Positions 1 through 11,690 of a stretch of 64,000 nt of DNA are shown here, in pieces. The notes below the pieces were generated by a model that saw nothing but the letters and a program-made list of their open reading frames with translations, did not search any database and was not told the DNA's origin. Within the stretch, counting starts at the first letter, position 1, and every line of letters begins with the position of its first letter. This DNA comes from Aquatica leii. Taxonomy: Eukaryota > Arthropoda > Insecta > Coleoptera > Lampyridae. The position numbers and the translations under genes are program-made. The DNA lies in NCBI GenBank assembly GCA_035610365.1, contig CM069434.1, positions 100,242,806 to 100,306,805 of the forward strand, written 5' to 3'.

Positions 1-2016
1 GTAAGTCTCAATTACAAGAGCCAACCACAAAACAAAAATTTAAGACAACGACGGTTATATGTCCTAATGAAGAATGTCATCAGCATCAAGAAATTTCACT
101 ACAAAATAATAATTTTTTTATATCTGTTGATATGATAAGTCAAATTGAATCAATTCTGAATAATAATGAAATTTTCAATGCTTTAAACAGACCAACAATA
201 AATAATGACAATGATATCATTAAAGATGTCTGGGATGGCAGCATCTATCAAAACTTACTAAAACAAAAAGTGCCTTTCAATTTGACCTATAACTTCAGCA
301 CAGATGGTGCACCCATCTTTTCTTCGTCAAAATCAACCATGTGGCCGATTCAAGTGATAATAAATGAAATTCCAGCAAAAATACGTTTTAAAAATTTAAT
401 ATTTACTGGAATTTAGGTTGGACGTCGAGAACCTGACATTCATCTTATGAATACTTTTATGGAATCATTTGTGTCACAGGCAGAAACTCTGTTTGAGGTA
501 GGAGTAACTATTACAAAAAATGATGCAAGCACTACATTTAAATTATTACCATTATGTTGTCCATGTGACTCGGTTGCCAGACCAATTTTACAAAATCGTA
601 TCCAGTTTAATGGTTATTATGGTTGCAGCTGGTGCTATCAAACAGGTCATGCAATCAACAGAACTGTAAAGTATCCATTTAGTAGCATTAAATCTGCTCT
701 TCAAACAAACAATTCACATAGGAATGATCTCAATTCTGTAGTTTCTACACATTTCACTGAAAGTATTAGAGGAGTTGAAGGTCCTTCAACCCTTATTGCA
801 AACTTACCTTTCTTTGATGCAGTTTGGTCCCTTCCCCCAGATTACATGCATGGAGTAGCATTAGGTGAGTATACATATAGAGGAAACTTCTAATATAACT
901 TTCCTTTTAGGAGTGATTCGTCAGCTTTGGGAATTGTGGACTACGTATTCGTTGGAAAACAAGCACACATACTACATTGGAAAACCTGTATTCTTAAAAA
1001 AAAATTAATGACCAGATTCTTAAAATTACTCCTCCACATGAAATCCACAGGTTACCAAGATCAATTAATGAGAAAGCTATGTAGAAGGCTAGTGAATGGC
1101 GAAATTGGCTATTATTTTATGCAATCCCTTGTCTTAATGGAATCCTTAAAGAAACATATATTAATCATTTAGCTTTATCGGTTAAAGTTATTTTTAATTT
1201 ATTACAAAAAAATATACCTATATCAGATTTAGAGAAAAATATTTAATATTGTTTGTTCAACAATTTGCAATATACTACAGTAAGACTGCTATGACATTTA
1301 ATGTACATTCATTACTTCATCTAACAGAAAGTGTTAAAAGAACTGGTCCTCTTTGGTCAACTAGCACATTTCTGTTCGAATCAGGAATAGTTACCATAAA
1401 GCAACAAATTAAGAAGCCTGTAGGAGTGGCAAAGCAAGTTGCAAAAAAAATGTTAAGCATAAATACATTTTTAAATAATTTGAATAGCAATACAAAAATG
1501 AATGAGCATTGTAAAATTTTTTGTAATAATTTATGGTTTCCAGATAAATTACACTACGTTCGTCAATTTAAAGAAGTAACTTACTTAGGAGCAGGTAATC
1601 TGGTATTTGCCAAAAACATGGCATTTTATCTTTCTTTTTCCAATATTACTAAACTTCAAAGTAGGCGAATGTATTCATATAAAAAATGTATTTATAAAAA
1701 TATCTTGATTCATAGTTGTGATTATTCAAAGCCAATAAAAACAAATGTTACTATAATGGAAACTCTAAATGCTAACTTTGTTCAAATACTTAAAATGACT
1801 GCATTTAATAATAATAATTACATTTTTGGTAAAAGACTTAAAACAAAAAATCTAATTTTTGAAAATCTAATATTTACACATATAGTTGAATTTGTTTCAT
1901 CTGATGTAATAGATTATGTATTTCTACCATTTAGCGAAATCAACGAAAAATGTATTTTTCTAACAATTAAGGAAAACTATATTGCTAAATTTGCAATATG
2001 TTTTGAGGTACAATAA
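1..2016 (+). pseudogene. CACTA/EnSpm-like (Tnp2-family) transposase, degraded, 5' end outside window
   Basis: The frame is open from the first bases of the window, so the gene starts upstream. It begins with a C-x4-C pair (CPNEEC, near 90-107). A TDGAPIF block holds the likely first catalytic aspartate; it is followed by GRREPDIH, a Cys-rich CSWCYQ segment, RGVEGPS, and PPDYMHGVALG. A 46-bp GT-AG intron (865-910) splits the last block and splicing restores VIRQLWELW. Later blocks (PPHEI, LPRSINEK, EWRNWLL, FNVHSLLHL, GPLW) match the Tnp2/Transposase_21 type proteins of animal CACTA elements. Breaks seen: TAG for an expected Trp at 414-416, an A-run frameshift near 1000, TAG near 1086, and a further break near 1243-1250. 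The 3' end lies 86 bp from the convergent BEN gene. The family call rests on remembered motif patterns, not a search. Confidence 0.75.
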
Positions 2017-2884
2017 ACTTGAAAATTTTTAATTATAAATTAACACAAATAAAACTATAATAAAAAACTTAAAAAAATTTTTTTTAGTAAATAGGTACCT
2101 ATTATACATCAGCAGCAGTTGAATTGACAGCATCATTTAAAAGTGATACTGTCTCTTCTGCATTAGATGTATATGGCACATCCCCTAGATCTAGATTTTT
2201 AACGTCAAATATCATTAAATTTTGACCTATAACAATTTCAGTCTCATCAGCAACTAAATTTTTTTTAAACAACTTCAAAAACAGAAATGTGTTACTACCT
2301 GTATTATCTTTAAGAGTCTTCTTTTTATTAATTCGTGGCGGCCTCCTCAAGTCTTGAATTTTTTCATTTATAATGTGGTCCATCCTCATAACAATCTTTA
2401 TCTGCTCTTCTGGTAAAACTCCTCTTTCATTTAGTCTGTGCTTTAATAAATCTATAAATATGTATCAAATAAAAATATTGATGCTCAATAACATAAAATT
2501 AAACCTTGCATTGCCAAAAGTTTTGTGGGGTCAAGAGCTGGTTTAACTGCTTCACCTTTTTTTCTGTTTGATGCCATACCACAAATGAATGAGTTCATTA
2601 AAATATCATCGCCAAAAATCGCTGTTGCCAGTTCTTTAAGAAAAATGCTGTCTTTTTTTCTATATATGCAATCAAAGATTTGAGATGGTAACTAAATGCC
2701 TCTACCTAAATGGACCTAAAAAACATATTAATCAAAATCAATATTTTTTATTAAAACTTCCATCTCCATTCCGTCTCATACATATCGTCTCTTCATTTTC
2801 TAATTTTGAAGTTCTTTTGGTACCTTGTGAAGATGAATCAGTTGATAATACCTTGTCTAAATCTAATTGAGGTAAACAAAATAG

Positions 2885-3362
2885 TGTTGCGTATCTATTT
2901 ATTAAAAACTAATTTATTTAAAACGATTAAAAATTAGGTTTACTTATTCTAGAAATATGTACACGTTTAAATTAACCGAACTAATTAAATCTAATAATAT
3001 TTAATGAAAACACTTACACTATAATTTATGTATGAACGTTGTATAAAACTATCACTTAAGATAATATAACGTCCTCGGATTTCAGACTTGTTTACACTAA
3101 TAATCATATACACGATTATTCTCGGTAGGTTTATCTCACACGCGTGCTAACGATACGTATTTATTTCAACTTGATAATCTTCTTAATACTGCATGCATTC
3201 ACATTCCAGCAATAACTGACCTACGATTTCCATGTTCGGCATTTATAGACATCGGCGAATCCTTCTCGAATCCTTCTCGAACGTTCCCTACTTTTCGCTA
3301 TATCTTCTAGACAGCTTCTAGAAGGCTCTTGCGTTTGCAAGTAATTTCTTGAACGTTTCAAT
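2885..3362. repeat. LTR-like repeat R1, copy a
   Basis: About 480 bp, starting TGTTGCG and ending near GAACGTTTCA, clearly related over its full length to 61654-62089 in the same orientation. Shared blocks include an ATGTACACGTTT-like start, CGAACTAATTAAATCTAATA, ATCTCACACGCGT, CCTACGATTT and tandem GAATCCTTCTC units. It lies in the intron between exons 3 and 4 of the BEN gene. The TG...CA ends suggest a solo LTR, but I could not define a target duplication. Confidence 0.5.
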
Positions 3363-4019
3363 AGAGACCATGTAGATACCGTTATTAAAACAAACCTTTG
3401 AATTTCTCTATTACAATCTTCTGTAAATTTACATTTAGTTGACTAATCTCTGAATTTTTTTCTTTTAATTTGACAATTTCATGTTTTAACGCTGTTATTT
3501 CAAGTTGCAATTTATATACTTCATGATTGTTGGGGTCCGGCACATTTACCCTACTACTATTTGAATTGATGACTTGATAATTTGCAATAACTGCCGTTTG
3601 CAAATTCATTTTCGTTTTTGTTTTGTTCTTATGGGTACCTTTAGTATTTTTCTAATAGATACAAAAATAAAAAACAATTAATGTAACCTAATACCTACTA
3701 CTCTTGTTAAGTTGTTTACTTACAAGTTAAACTCCATCTAGATCTTCATCTTGCCCATCGCATGTTGAAGTTTCACTATCTGGTTTATACCTTATTGTGG
3801 GCTGCCTGAACCTCTTCTGCATTGAGACGTGCCTCATCAAGACTTGCTAAAAATACATTAATTGCGTTGCATGGTTTAGATTATTTTTATACACCTACAC
3901 AATTCATTCACAAGTGTTTGTGTAGTGTAAAAAATTTGTTTCAGTAAGTAATCACAATAGTAGATCTTGCTATACATGTGAAGTTTGTTTATTCTTTTGG
4001 GAATGAATAGAATACACAT

Positions 4020-4214
4020 ATGGGGTTAGCCAAATGTCCGGCAACAGATCGATTATTATAACAATAAGTTGATGAGTTTTACTATTATCTTTGTAAATAA
4101 GTGACCTGTAGCCCCATCTAACTTTTTGTATTAAGGTAAACAGTGACGTTGATATCTCTACATCGCTCCGTTTGGCTGTAATCGATCCGTTGCCGGACAT
4201 TTGGCTAACCCTGT
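4020..4214. mobile_element. Tc1/mariner-type MITE
   Basis: A 195-bp element with about 31-bp terminal inverted repeats (GGTTAGCCAAATGTCCGGCA at the left; its complement at 4181-4211, one internal mismatch). TA dinucleotides flank both ends, as expected for Tc1/mariner insertion. It has no coding capacity; the short minus-strand frame reading through it comes from the inverted repeats. It lies in the first intron of the BEN gene. Confidence 0.7.
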
Positions 4215-4294
4215 ATAAATTGATACTCTAAAGATTGCTATAGGTACAAGGAGTAATAAGTAAAATGTACTTACCACCAATACTAACAATGTAT

Positions 4295-5661
4295 TGTTAC
4301 AAGTTTTTGCTGGTTACGAACCTGCACGGCCAACTCTCAATAGTCGGAGAGAGGGTAGGGTTCCTAGAGAAGATTGAAAAGATAATTAAGGGCGCCAGAG
4401 CCTATCCAAAGTCAGTTCTGCTTGCTCACCACAGAATGGTATCACTTGTAACAAGATGTTAAGTTCGTAACTGCTGAAAGAAACGAATAAAAGAGAAAAA
4501 CTAAATCGTTAACAACAATTGCACTTTAATTACTCGATCAATTATATCTATATCTTATCTATCTAAATATAGTCGAAGTTAAATAGCCACATTTAAGTAA
4601 ATACTAGTGAGAATATACAACATCGAATCACAGTAGGATAGGCAACTTACATGACATAAGTGAAGAACATGGCGACGAATAGTTCACAGTAAATATCGTT
4701 TACATAATTAGTAATATGACGACAATAAGGCAAAATAATTAGTATAACATTAACATTAAATTATCACAATAAACAAGCATAAACAGCATACGTAGTATAA
4801 GCAAATTTACTAACTAATGATATTACAATTACGGTAATCAGTACGAAGTTATGATTATTGTAAGTTTCGTGAGTAACCTCGTTGACGACGAAAGAAAATT
4901 TATAAAAACACTTACCACCAAATACAGGCGTTCCTTTTGTGTGGAGGAAGTACTTCCTGCGACACCTATCCTGTAAGAAATTTTAAACACAATCCGTGTC
5001 AATCTAATAGCTCACGAAATCCAAATCTACAAAGTCATTACTTAAATTTTAAAATGTACACATAACACAAACCGAACGTCGGATGCTGTTATACCCTTTT
5101 TTATGATTTAATTAATTCCAACAGTAGGCCTTATAAATATTTAGAATCGTTCCAACACAATATTCGTCGAGGGTTATCTCTCGTCTTTCGGTATCGGATA
5201 GAATTCATGGGCCGGATGGTGGTAAGAATAGCCGGTGACGATACAAACACCCCACGATCGCAACGAAATCACAAACTTTCCCTGATGGGCTTTAAATTAT
5301 AGCCAGAATGCCCTTAGTTATTAGGTGACACATGGCGGCTAACCAAAAAGACATAAAAATTACCTTTAATTAAAGAAAGAAATAGAATCACTTACGCTGC
5401 GGGAGCAAATTAGTTATTTAAAGAAACTACATAACTTCCATCGTGTTCCTAACACGTGGATGAATTTAGAGAACGAACTTTCACTCACGCAACCCTAGAT
5501 ATTACCAGTTACAATGTTAGAGTCAAAATGCCGGAAGTCTCATCGGAATGACGTCTGCTCAATCCAACGTAACCCGATAGATGGCGTCAAGAAATATAAA
5601 AGCAACTTTTAATTAAATTAATATACAGGGTACTACATTATTTAAATTTATGTACGTAACA
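4295..5661 (-). repeat. 3' LTR of the gypsy-type element
   Basis: 1367 bp, TG...CA bounded with 6-bp inverted ends. It is nearly identical to 10326-11690. Differences I see by eye: near 4392 (gag/aag context), near 4840, near 4933, around 5344 (aaccaaaaagac versus aacttaaaac), near 5630 and near 5650. It is the 3' LTR because the element reads right to left. Confidence 0.92.
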
Positions 5662-5666
5662 GAATT

Positions 5667-5674
5667 CCCCCCCC
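5667..5674 (-). other. Candidate polypurine tract
   Basis: Eight consecutive G on the minus strand, followed by AATTC and then the 3' LTR. This is the expected place for the plus-strand primer of the LTR element. The five bases between the tract and the LTR are slightly unusual. Confidence 0.5.
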
Positions 5675-5699
5675 AGCAAGATAAAAGCGTGGAGCGAGA

Positions 5700-8130
5700 A
5701 TAACGAAGACAAAAACTAAAATGAAGATAGAAATTTAGGCATACGCCAAGGATAGAACCCTAAAATCCAAAACCAACCCCAAAACACAATAACACCCAAC
5801 CCCAGAAGAAACGTAGATGAAAGAAGTTCTCCCAGTTTACTAAGCATCACCAACCAGATGTGTCCAAAAGTCGCATGAAGCGGAATGATACTTCAAAGAA
5901 CCAGAAACTCAACTAACAGAATAGAAGTATCAGCACAAGTACTCGTTGAAAGTCGACAATAGTCGTTACGCTAAAAAGCCAGAAAGCAACGCAGTCCCAT
6001 AAACCTTACTGATCGACAGTACCAAGCGAACCAAGAGAAAAAGAAGGAGTAGGAAAGAAGGAATACAAATCCAACCCCAAATATAAGTCCCCAAAGCTAA
6101 CTAAGCTAAAGAAGTAAAAAGGAGAAAAAAAAAATATCTAGATGTTGAAATGGGATACGCGGATTTAGAAGAAAAGTCAAAAAGGAAACTAATGTAGTTG
6201 TGCTCCAAAAAGTCGTCCACCGACGCTATGAGATCCTTCCACCAAAAACCAAAAAAACCAAACAGATCCTAAGGATCCAAGCAAAGAAGACCAACGAAGA
6301 AATCTCAAGCAAAAGGAAAGATTCTGATTAAAAGTCGACATAAGTCGTACTATTAAAGAGGCAGAGAAAAACAATCAGTAATCCAATACAGCAAGGACGC
6401 AAGTATCAAAAGAACTCCAGGGAGAATAGATGAATCGCCCGAGGCAAAAGCAATCAACTCAAAAGAAATAATGTATGGGTATAGTGGGAGAATAAAAGAA
6501 TCGCCCGAGGCAAAAGTAATCAGATCAGGGGAAAGAATGTATGGGTATAGTGGGAGAATAGAAGAATAGCCCGAGGCAAAAGTAATCAGATCAGGGGAAA
6601 GAATGTATGGGTATAGTGAGAGAATAAAATATAGTGGAATAGAATACTTAAATTGAAAATGGGAGATCAGCAGGACAGAGGTCGTACTAGAGGAAAGGCG
6701 CGAGGTAGTCAAATCCAACAAACCAACTCGAAAGTGGGAGGTCCGCAGGCCAGAGGTCGTACTAGCGGAAAGGCGCGAGGTGATCACATCCAAAAAAGCC
6801 GAGCAAGCGGAAGTACCTAAAGTACAGCAAACGGAGTGGTAGTCCGTCCCCAGTTTCAGACCTACACTACTAATCTCAATGTAGAAAAGAGAGAATTATC
6901 AAGGAAGAGAATACAGAAAAATGATATGACGGCAGTAAATCCAAGGAAAACAAAGCTTAAGTAGAGAGCAAAGCTTTTAATACAATCTCAAACCAACCCA
7001 GGAGAAGAAGAAGAAAAAAAGAAAGCATGAGTTAATACAACCCAGAAAACTTCACTTGCCCAATAGAACCTCGTGAGTTAGTGCTCGCTGCGTTGGGATC
7101 TCACATTGGGACTCAAATGCCGAAGAACGGATTAGGATATTCCAAGAACAAAAGAAACCCAAGAAAGAGAAATATCCTAACGGTGACTAACAACATCAAA
7201 AAGGCCGACTAAGCGGAAGTACAAAGTACAAGAAGCGACGTTGCAGTCTATCCCAAGCTTCAATCCAAAAACAGCAAAACAGAAACCCACTAACCCTAAT
7301 AAAGCGAGAGAAGTAACCGAGAAGGAAAAGCAAAAGAAAAGAACCATAGTTGCGTGAATACTAAAGAAAGAAGTTATTAAAAGAAAATACCATGAAAGTA
7401 TCCAAGCAACAAATCCCGATAAAAGAAAAAGCAAAAGAGATAATTGCCCTAAAGACAAACCTTCCAAAGCAAAAGAAAAAAATAAGAAGTAAGAAAAACA
7501 AGAAAGGCAGAAAAGAAACAGACGGAGAAAGATAAGACAAGATGTAGATGTCTGATTCGTTCTTCTCTCCGTAGAAGAAACGAAAGGGAGTGACCAACCC
7601 TTCAGTGCCCAACCAACCGCCCTAGAGGCGAACCCCAAAGAGAATCAAAACAAAGAATAATGGTTGGCACAAAGAAAAGATAGATAGGCCCAAGAAGAAA
7701 AAAATGAAAAGTAGAAAAGATAGGAGAGATAGAAAGACGGAGAAAGATAAGGCTTGATGTTAATGCCTGATTCATTCTTCACCCCGTAAAAGAATGAAAA
7801 GAGAGACCACCCTACGGTGCCCATCCAACCGCCCTAATAAAAAAAAGAAAAAAAAGAAAGAGAAGAGAAAAGATATCACAGTTAGTCATAGACCAAGAGC
7901 GTACCAATTGCTGTCCCAAATTGGAAAGTATACTTCAAGACTTTAATGCCGACGAGCGGAATAGAAAACTCAAGAAAAGAAAAACCAAATCCAAAAGCAG
8001 AAGAGAGAATTCTATCGATGACGTACCAATCCAAAAAGGCCGACTAAGCGGATATAAATATATACAGACGGAAAGGTAGTCTGTCCTGAAGTAAGATGGA
8101 GAAGAAAGAAACCAAAACAAAAGTACTAGA
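5700..8130 (-). repeat. Long purine/pyrimidine-asymmetric internal region with nested tandem repeats
   Basis: The plus strand is strongly A/G-rich here (pyrimidine-rich in the element's own sense). It contains three and a third 66-bp units (gcccgaggc anchors at 6437, 6503, 6569), a duplicated block of about 70 bp (6655-6724 and 6730-6800), and a diverged block of about 105 bp repeated 215 bp apart (7523-7627, 7738-7840). A motif beginning aaaaaggccgactaagcgg recurs near 6793, 7197 and 8033. Stretches without stops on the minus strand encode only low-complexity Leu/Phe/Ser and repeat-derived peptides, so I do not call genes here. Confidence 0.7.
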
Positions 8131-8305
8131 AACTTAAGCAAAGAAAAGAAAATCGGTGACAGCAATATGAGAAGAACAATTGGGTAGCATCCAAGCTACA
8201 ACCAACAAGATACCGATGACATATTCAAAGACTCGAACCACCAAAACCGCAAGAAAAGAACCAAAAGAATAGCAAAGGTCGAAAGTCGAAAGCCCAAAAA
8301 GCGAA

Positions 8306-9643
8306 CTAGCACTTACGACGCTTGCGACGCCGATGAAAGCGAAGAGAACGATTAGAAGAAGGAGACAACAAAGAATAATTAGAAGCGAATGAAGAAGGAG
8401 ATGCAAAAGCAATAGCAGCGGCCTTTACATCCTGAGAAATAGCACGATCTTTATGTATACGCGTAGACCTTGTAGCGACATCAGTGTTGGAAAGCTTCGT
8501 TCTACTTGGCAAAATGTGACGTGACCTAAAAGGCTTGCTGCGTCGCGAATTCGAACAAGAACAGTGACGTATGAACTCGGCAACCTTAGGTCTCATATGA
8601 GGCCAGTAAAAATGACATCGAAGAGCTTCCAAAGTGCTCTTAACACTGAGGTGATCACAATTAGAGATAAAGTGGTGATCTTGAATAAGTTGCTTGCGCT
8701 GGTCCGAAGGTACAACTAACTTCCAAACGCAAGGATCAGAAGAGGAAATGCGTACACGTTTACATAAAAGATTTTTCACAACACACCAACGAGAGAAACG
8801 ACGAGGAGAAGCAGTAACTTTAGATATCATACCTAAATACCAAGAATCAGTAGTAGGCCTAATAATCCTAGAAACTGAAAAGAAATTAGGAGGAAGAGAA
8901 AGAAGAGAACGAACAGTACGTAAAGGCTTATCACCTTGAGAACGACAACGAACACAAGTATTGGGAGGAGAAGTAGTAAGAGAGCAAGTAGCAGACATAG
9001 CAGAAGAGACGGAAGTAGAAATCTTATCAGCAAAGACTACAGATGGCTCTTGAACTTTGTCACCAATCTCTGTTGTAGAGAAGTAGAAAGAATCGCGAGA
9101 ATGGATGTTCGACTCCAAACGCTTGCCTAAAGATATTAATTCAGCGATAGATTTGATTTCCATCAACGCTAAAGGAAGTTGATAGAACGGCGTTAAATTG
9201 CGACGAATAACCTTGAGCTGCATTTGCTCCGAGACCGGTTCTGCTAACTGAAGGAAGAGATATCGCATTGAGGTAACGTAAGTACCGATGGTTTCGTTAG
9301 CTCCCATCGTACGACTGCGAATAGAATCCATCAAGCGCTCATCATAATCCAAAGGTAAAAACTCAGACTTCAACAAAGCAACAACATCATTCCACGAACG
9401 TAACGAACTTCGATTCGTCCTAAAAACAAGAAGGACTTTGCCAGATAAAACTTCAAAAGCTGAGAGAAAAAGTTGATGTTGTGAAACACCACGAGACAAA
9501 CACAACTCGTCGATACGAATAAGAAATTCTATAAGTAAAGAAGGATCTTCACCCGAAAAAGTAACATTCCAATTACCTAAATTCGTTTCGGAATCAGAGT
9601 CCGAAGAAGTAAGAAATGGCGGTTCTTCATCTGAAGAATACAT
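8306..9643 (-). CDS. Gag fused in frame to an integrase zinc-finger remnant
   Basis: An uninterrupted 445-codon frame. Residues about 1-25 are acidic and serine-rich. Residues about 25-190 resemble Ty3/gypsy gag capsid (NWNVTFSGEDPS, LLKSEFLPLDYDE, ETIGTYVTSMR, LISLGKRLES). A lone CVRC pair at 230-233 could be the start of a nucleocapsid knuckle. From about residue 250 the sequence matches the segment before integrase (DSWYLGMISKV, CVWKLVVPS) and an HHCC-like finger (H324, H331, C361, C363; the last pair spaced one residue instead of two). The tail is Arg-rich. The jump from gag to integrase marks an internal deletion of protease, reverse transcriptase and RNase H that kept the frame. The intact frame in an otherwise decayed window suggests recent origin; whether it is translated is unknown. 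Confidence 0.75.
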   Translation of the reverse strand: MYSSDEEPPFLTSSDSDSETNLGNWNVTFSGEDPSLLIEFLIRIDELCLSRGVSQHQLFLSAFEVLSGKVLLVFRTNRSSLRSWNDVVALLKSEFLPLDYDERLMDSIRSRTMGANETIGTYVTSMRYLFLQLAEPVSEQMQLKVIRRNLTPFYQLPLALMEIKSIAELISLGKRLESNIHSRDSFYFSTTEIGDKVQEPSVVFADKISTSVSSAMSATCSLTTSPPNTCVRCRSQGDKPLRTVRSLLSLPPNFFSVSRIIRPTTDSWYLGMISKVTASPRRFSRWCVVKNLLCKRVRISSSDPCVWKLVVPSDQRKQLIQDHHFISNCDHLSVKSTLEALRCHFYWPHMRPKVAEFIRHCSCSNSRRSKPFRSRHILPSRTKLSNTDVATRSTRIHKDRAISQDVKAAAIAFASPSSFASNYSLLSPSSNRSLRFHRRRKRRKC

Positions 9644-10304
9644 AGCTAAAACAATAACAAGTAAACAATAAACTAACCAAAGTTGTCAACTCCAACGGAA
9701 ATGTGCCACCCCGTGTCTGACAAGAACTCAAAATAACAGTAAGTATAAGCTGTATTACTACCTAGTAAGTAATTCAATAAAAAAACCACTTAATCGACGT
9801 AGTCGAGTCAATCCAAAAATCAAAGCGAAGGTCCGATTAAAAGAAACGTAAGCAAAGTGCTAATCTACAATCAAACTGCAGCACTAAAGAAAAATACAGA
9901 AAAAGTAAAAGTTAATGAAGTAACTCAGACGTCCAGTCTAGTAGCAATAACTAAGTAAAGAAAGCAAAGTAAAATCGAACCCACGTAAGACTAAGAAAAG
10001 AATCAATAAAGCTAGAAGAACTTATGATCGCACACACTAAATCGATAGCAAGTCAACAATATAAACTACCTATTCCTGCTAGTAATCCTATACTAATTAG
10101 AGAAAAAAATCTAAACAGCAGAAAGAATTATAACGAATGAGAAATTCAAAAAAAAAGAGTCGAAAAGTCGGGTAGCCAATTTGTTACACACTAAGTCGAG
10201 AGAAATTCAACAGTATAAGTTACCTATGAGTACCAGTAATCCTACGCGAATCACAATTAAAGAAAATAGCTAAAAGAAATGTAGTGAAATGAGAAATTCG
10301 AGGC

Positions 10305-10322
10305 CCCTTGGTTGGGCTGCCA
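10305..10322 (-). other. Candidate tRNA primer-binding site
   Basis: On the minus strand TGGCAGCCCAACCAAGGG lies three bases inside the 5' LTR end. The leading TGG is the complement of a tRNA CCA end, and the position fits a retroelement primer site. I cannot name the matching tRNA. Confidence 0.55.
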
Positions 10323-10325
10323 ATT

Positions 10326-11690
10326 TGTTACAAGTTTTTGCTGGTTACGAACCTGCACGGCCAACTCTCAATAGTCGGAGAGAGGGTAGGGTTCCTAGAG
10401 AAGATTGAAAAGATAATTAAGGGCGCCAAAGCCTATCCAAAGTCAGTTCTGCTTGCTCACCACAGAATGGTATCACTTGTAACAAGATGTTAAGTTCGTA
10501 ACTGCTGAAAGAAACGAATAAAAGAGAAAAACTAAATCGTTAACAACAATTGCACTTTAATTACTCGATCAATTATATCTATATCTTATCTATCTAAATA
10601 TAGTCGAAGTTAAATAGCCACATTTAAGTAAATACTAGTGAGAATATACAACATCGAATCACAGTAGGATAGGCAACTTACATGACATAAGTGAAGAACA
10701 TGGCGACGAATAGTTCACAGTAAATATCGTTTACATAATTAGTAATATGACGACAATAAGGCAAAATAATTAGTATAACATTAACATTAAATTATCACAA
10801 TAAACAAGCATAAACAGCATACGTAGTATAAGCAAATTTACTAACTAATGATATTACAATTACGGTAATCAATACGAAGTTATGATTATTGTAAGTTTCG
10901 TGAGTAACCTCGTTGACGACGAAAGAAAATTTATAAAAACACTTACCACCAAATACAGGCGTTCTTTTTGTGTGGAGGAAGTACTTCCTGCGACACCTAT
11001 CCTGTAAGAAATTTTAAACACAATCCGTGTCAATCTAATAGCTCACGAAATCCAAATCTACAAAGTCATTACTTAAATTTTAAAATGTACACATAACACA
11101 AACCGAACGTCGGATGCTGTTATACCCTTTTTTATGATTTAATTAATTCCAACAGTAGGCCTTATAAATATTTAGAATCGTTCCAACACAATATTCGTCG
11201 AGGGTTATCTCTCGTCTTTCGGTATCGGATAGAATTCATGGGCCGGATGGTGGTAAGAATAGCCGGTGACGATACAAACACCCCACGATCGCAACGAAAT
11301 CACAAACTTTCCCTGATGGGCTTTAAATTATAGCCAGAATGCCCTTAGTTATTAGGTGACACATGGCGGCTAACTTAAAACATAAAAATTACCTTTAATT
11401 AAAGAAAGAAATAGAATCACTTACGCTGCGGGAGCAAATTAGTTATTTAAAGAAACTACATAACTTCCATCGTGTTCCTAACACGTGGATGAATTTAGAG
11501 AACGAACTTTCACTCACGCAACCCTAGATATTACCAGTTACAATGTTAGAGTCAAAATGCCGGAAGTCTCATCGGAATGACGTCTGCTCAATCCAACGTA
11601 ACCCGATAGATGGCGTCAAGAAATATAAAAGCAACTTTTAATTAAATTGATATACAGGGTACTACATTATTTAAATTTGTGTACGTAACA
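10326..11690 (-). repeat. 5' LTR of the gypsy-type element
   Basis: 1365 bp, TGTTAC...GTAACA ends, followed by GTAT at 11691-11694 that matches 4291-4294. It is nearly identical to the LTR at 4295-5661. This is the 5' LTR in the element's own sense because the primer-binding-like site lies directly inside it. Confidence 0.92.

Larger units (their letters stand above)
4295..11690 (-). mobile_element. Young non-autonomous Ty3/gypsy-type LTR retroelement inserted in BEN exon 1
   Basis: A complete 7396-bp element with two direct LTRs (4295-5661 and 10326-11690), ends TGTTAC...GTAACA, and a perfect 4-bp duplication GTAT at 4291-4294 and 11691-11694. The LTRs differ by only about six substitutions plus one small indel cluster, so insertion was recent. 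A primer-binding-like site and a purine tract in the expected places show that it reads on the minus strand. The only convincing frame is the 445-codon gag/integrase remnant. Protease, reverse transcriptase, RNase H and the integrase core are absent. Removing the element and one GTAT joins the BEN exon as KAYIVSIG in frame, which confirms the boundaries. Confidence 0.92.

Noticed and set aside
3385-3609. Independent small coiled-coil gene
   Set aside because: It is bounded by a splice acceptor and donor and fits better as exon 3 of the BEN gene.
6189-8412. Several minus-strand Leu/Phe/Ser-rich frames that look like membrane proteins
   Set aside because: The strand is pyrimidine-rich, so such peptides arise by composition. 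One of them simply repeats with the 66-bp tandem units.
8694-9130. Plus-strand frames overlapping the gag region
   Set aside because: They are antisense shadows of the 445-codon gag frame, Arg/Glu-rich by composition.
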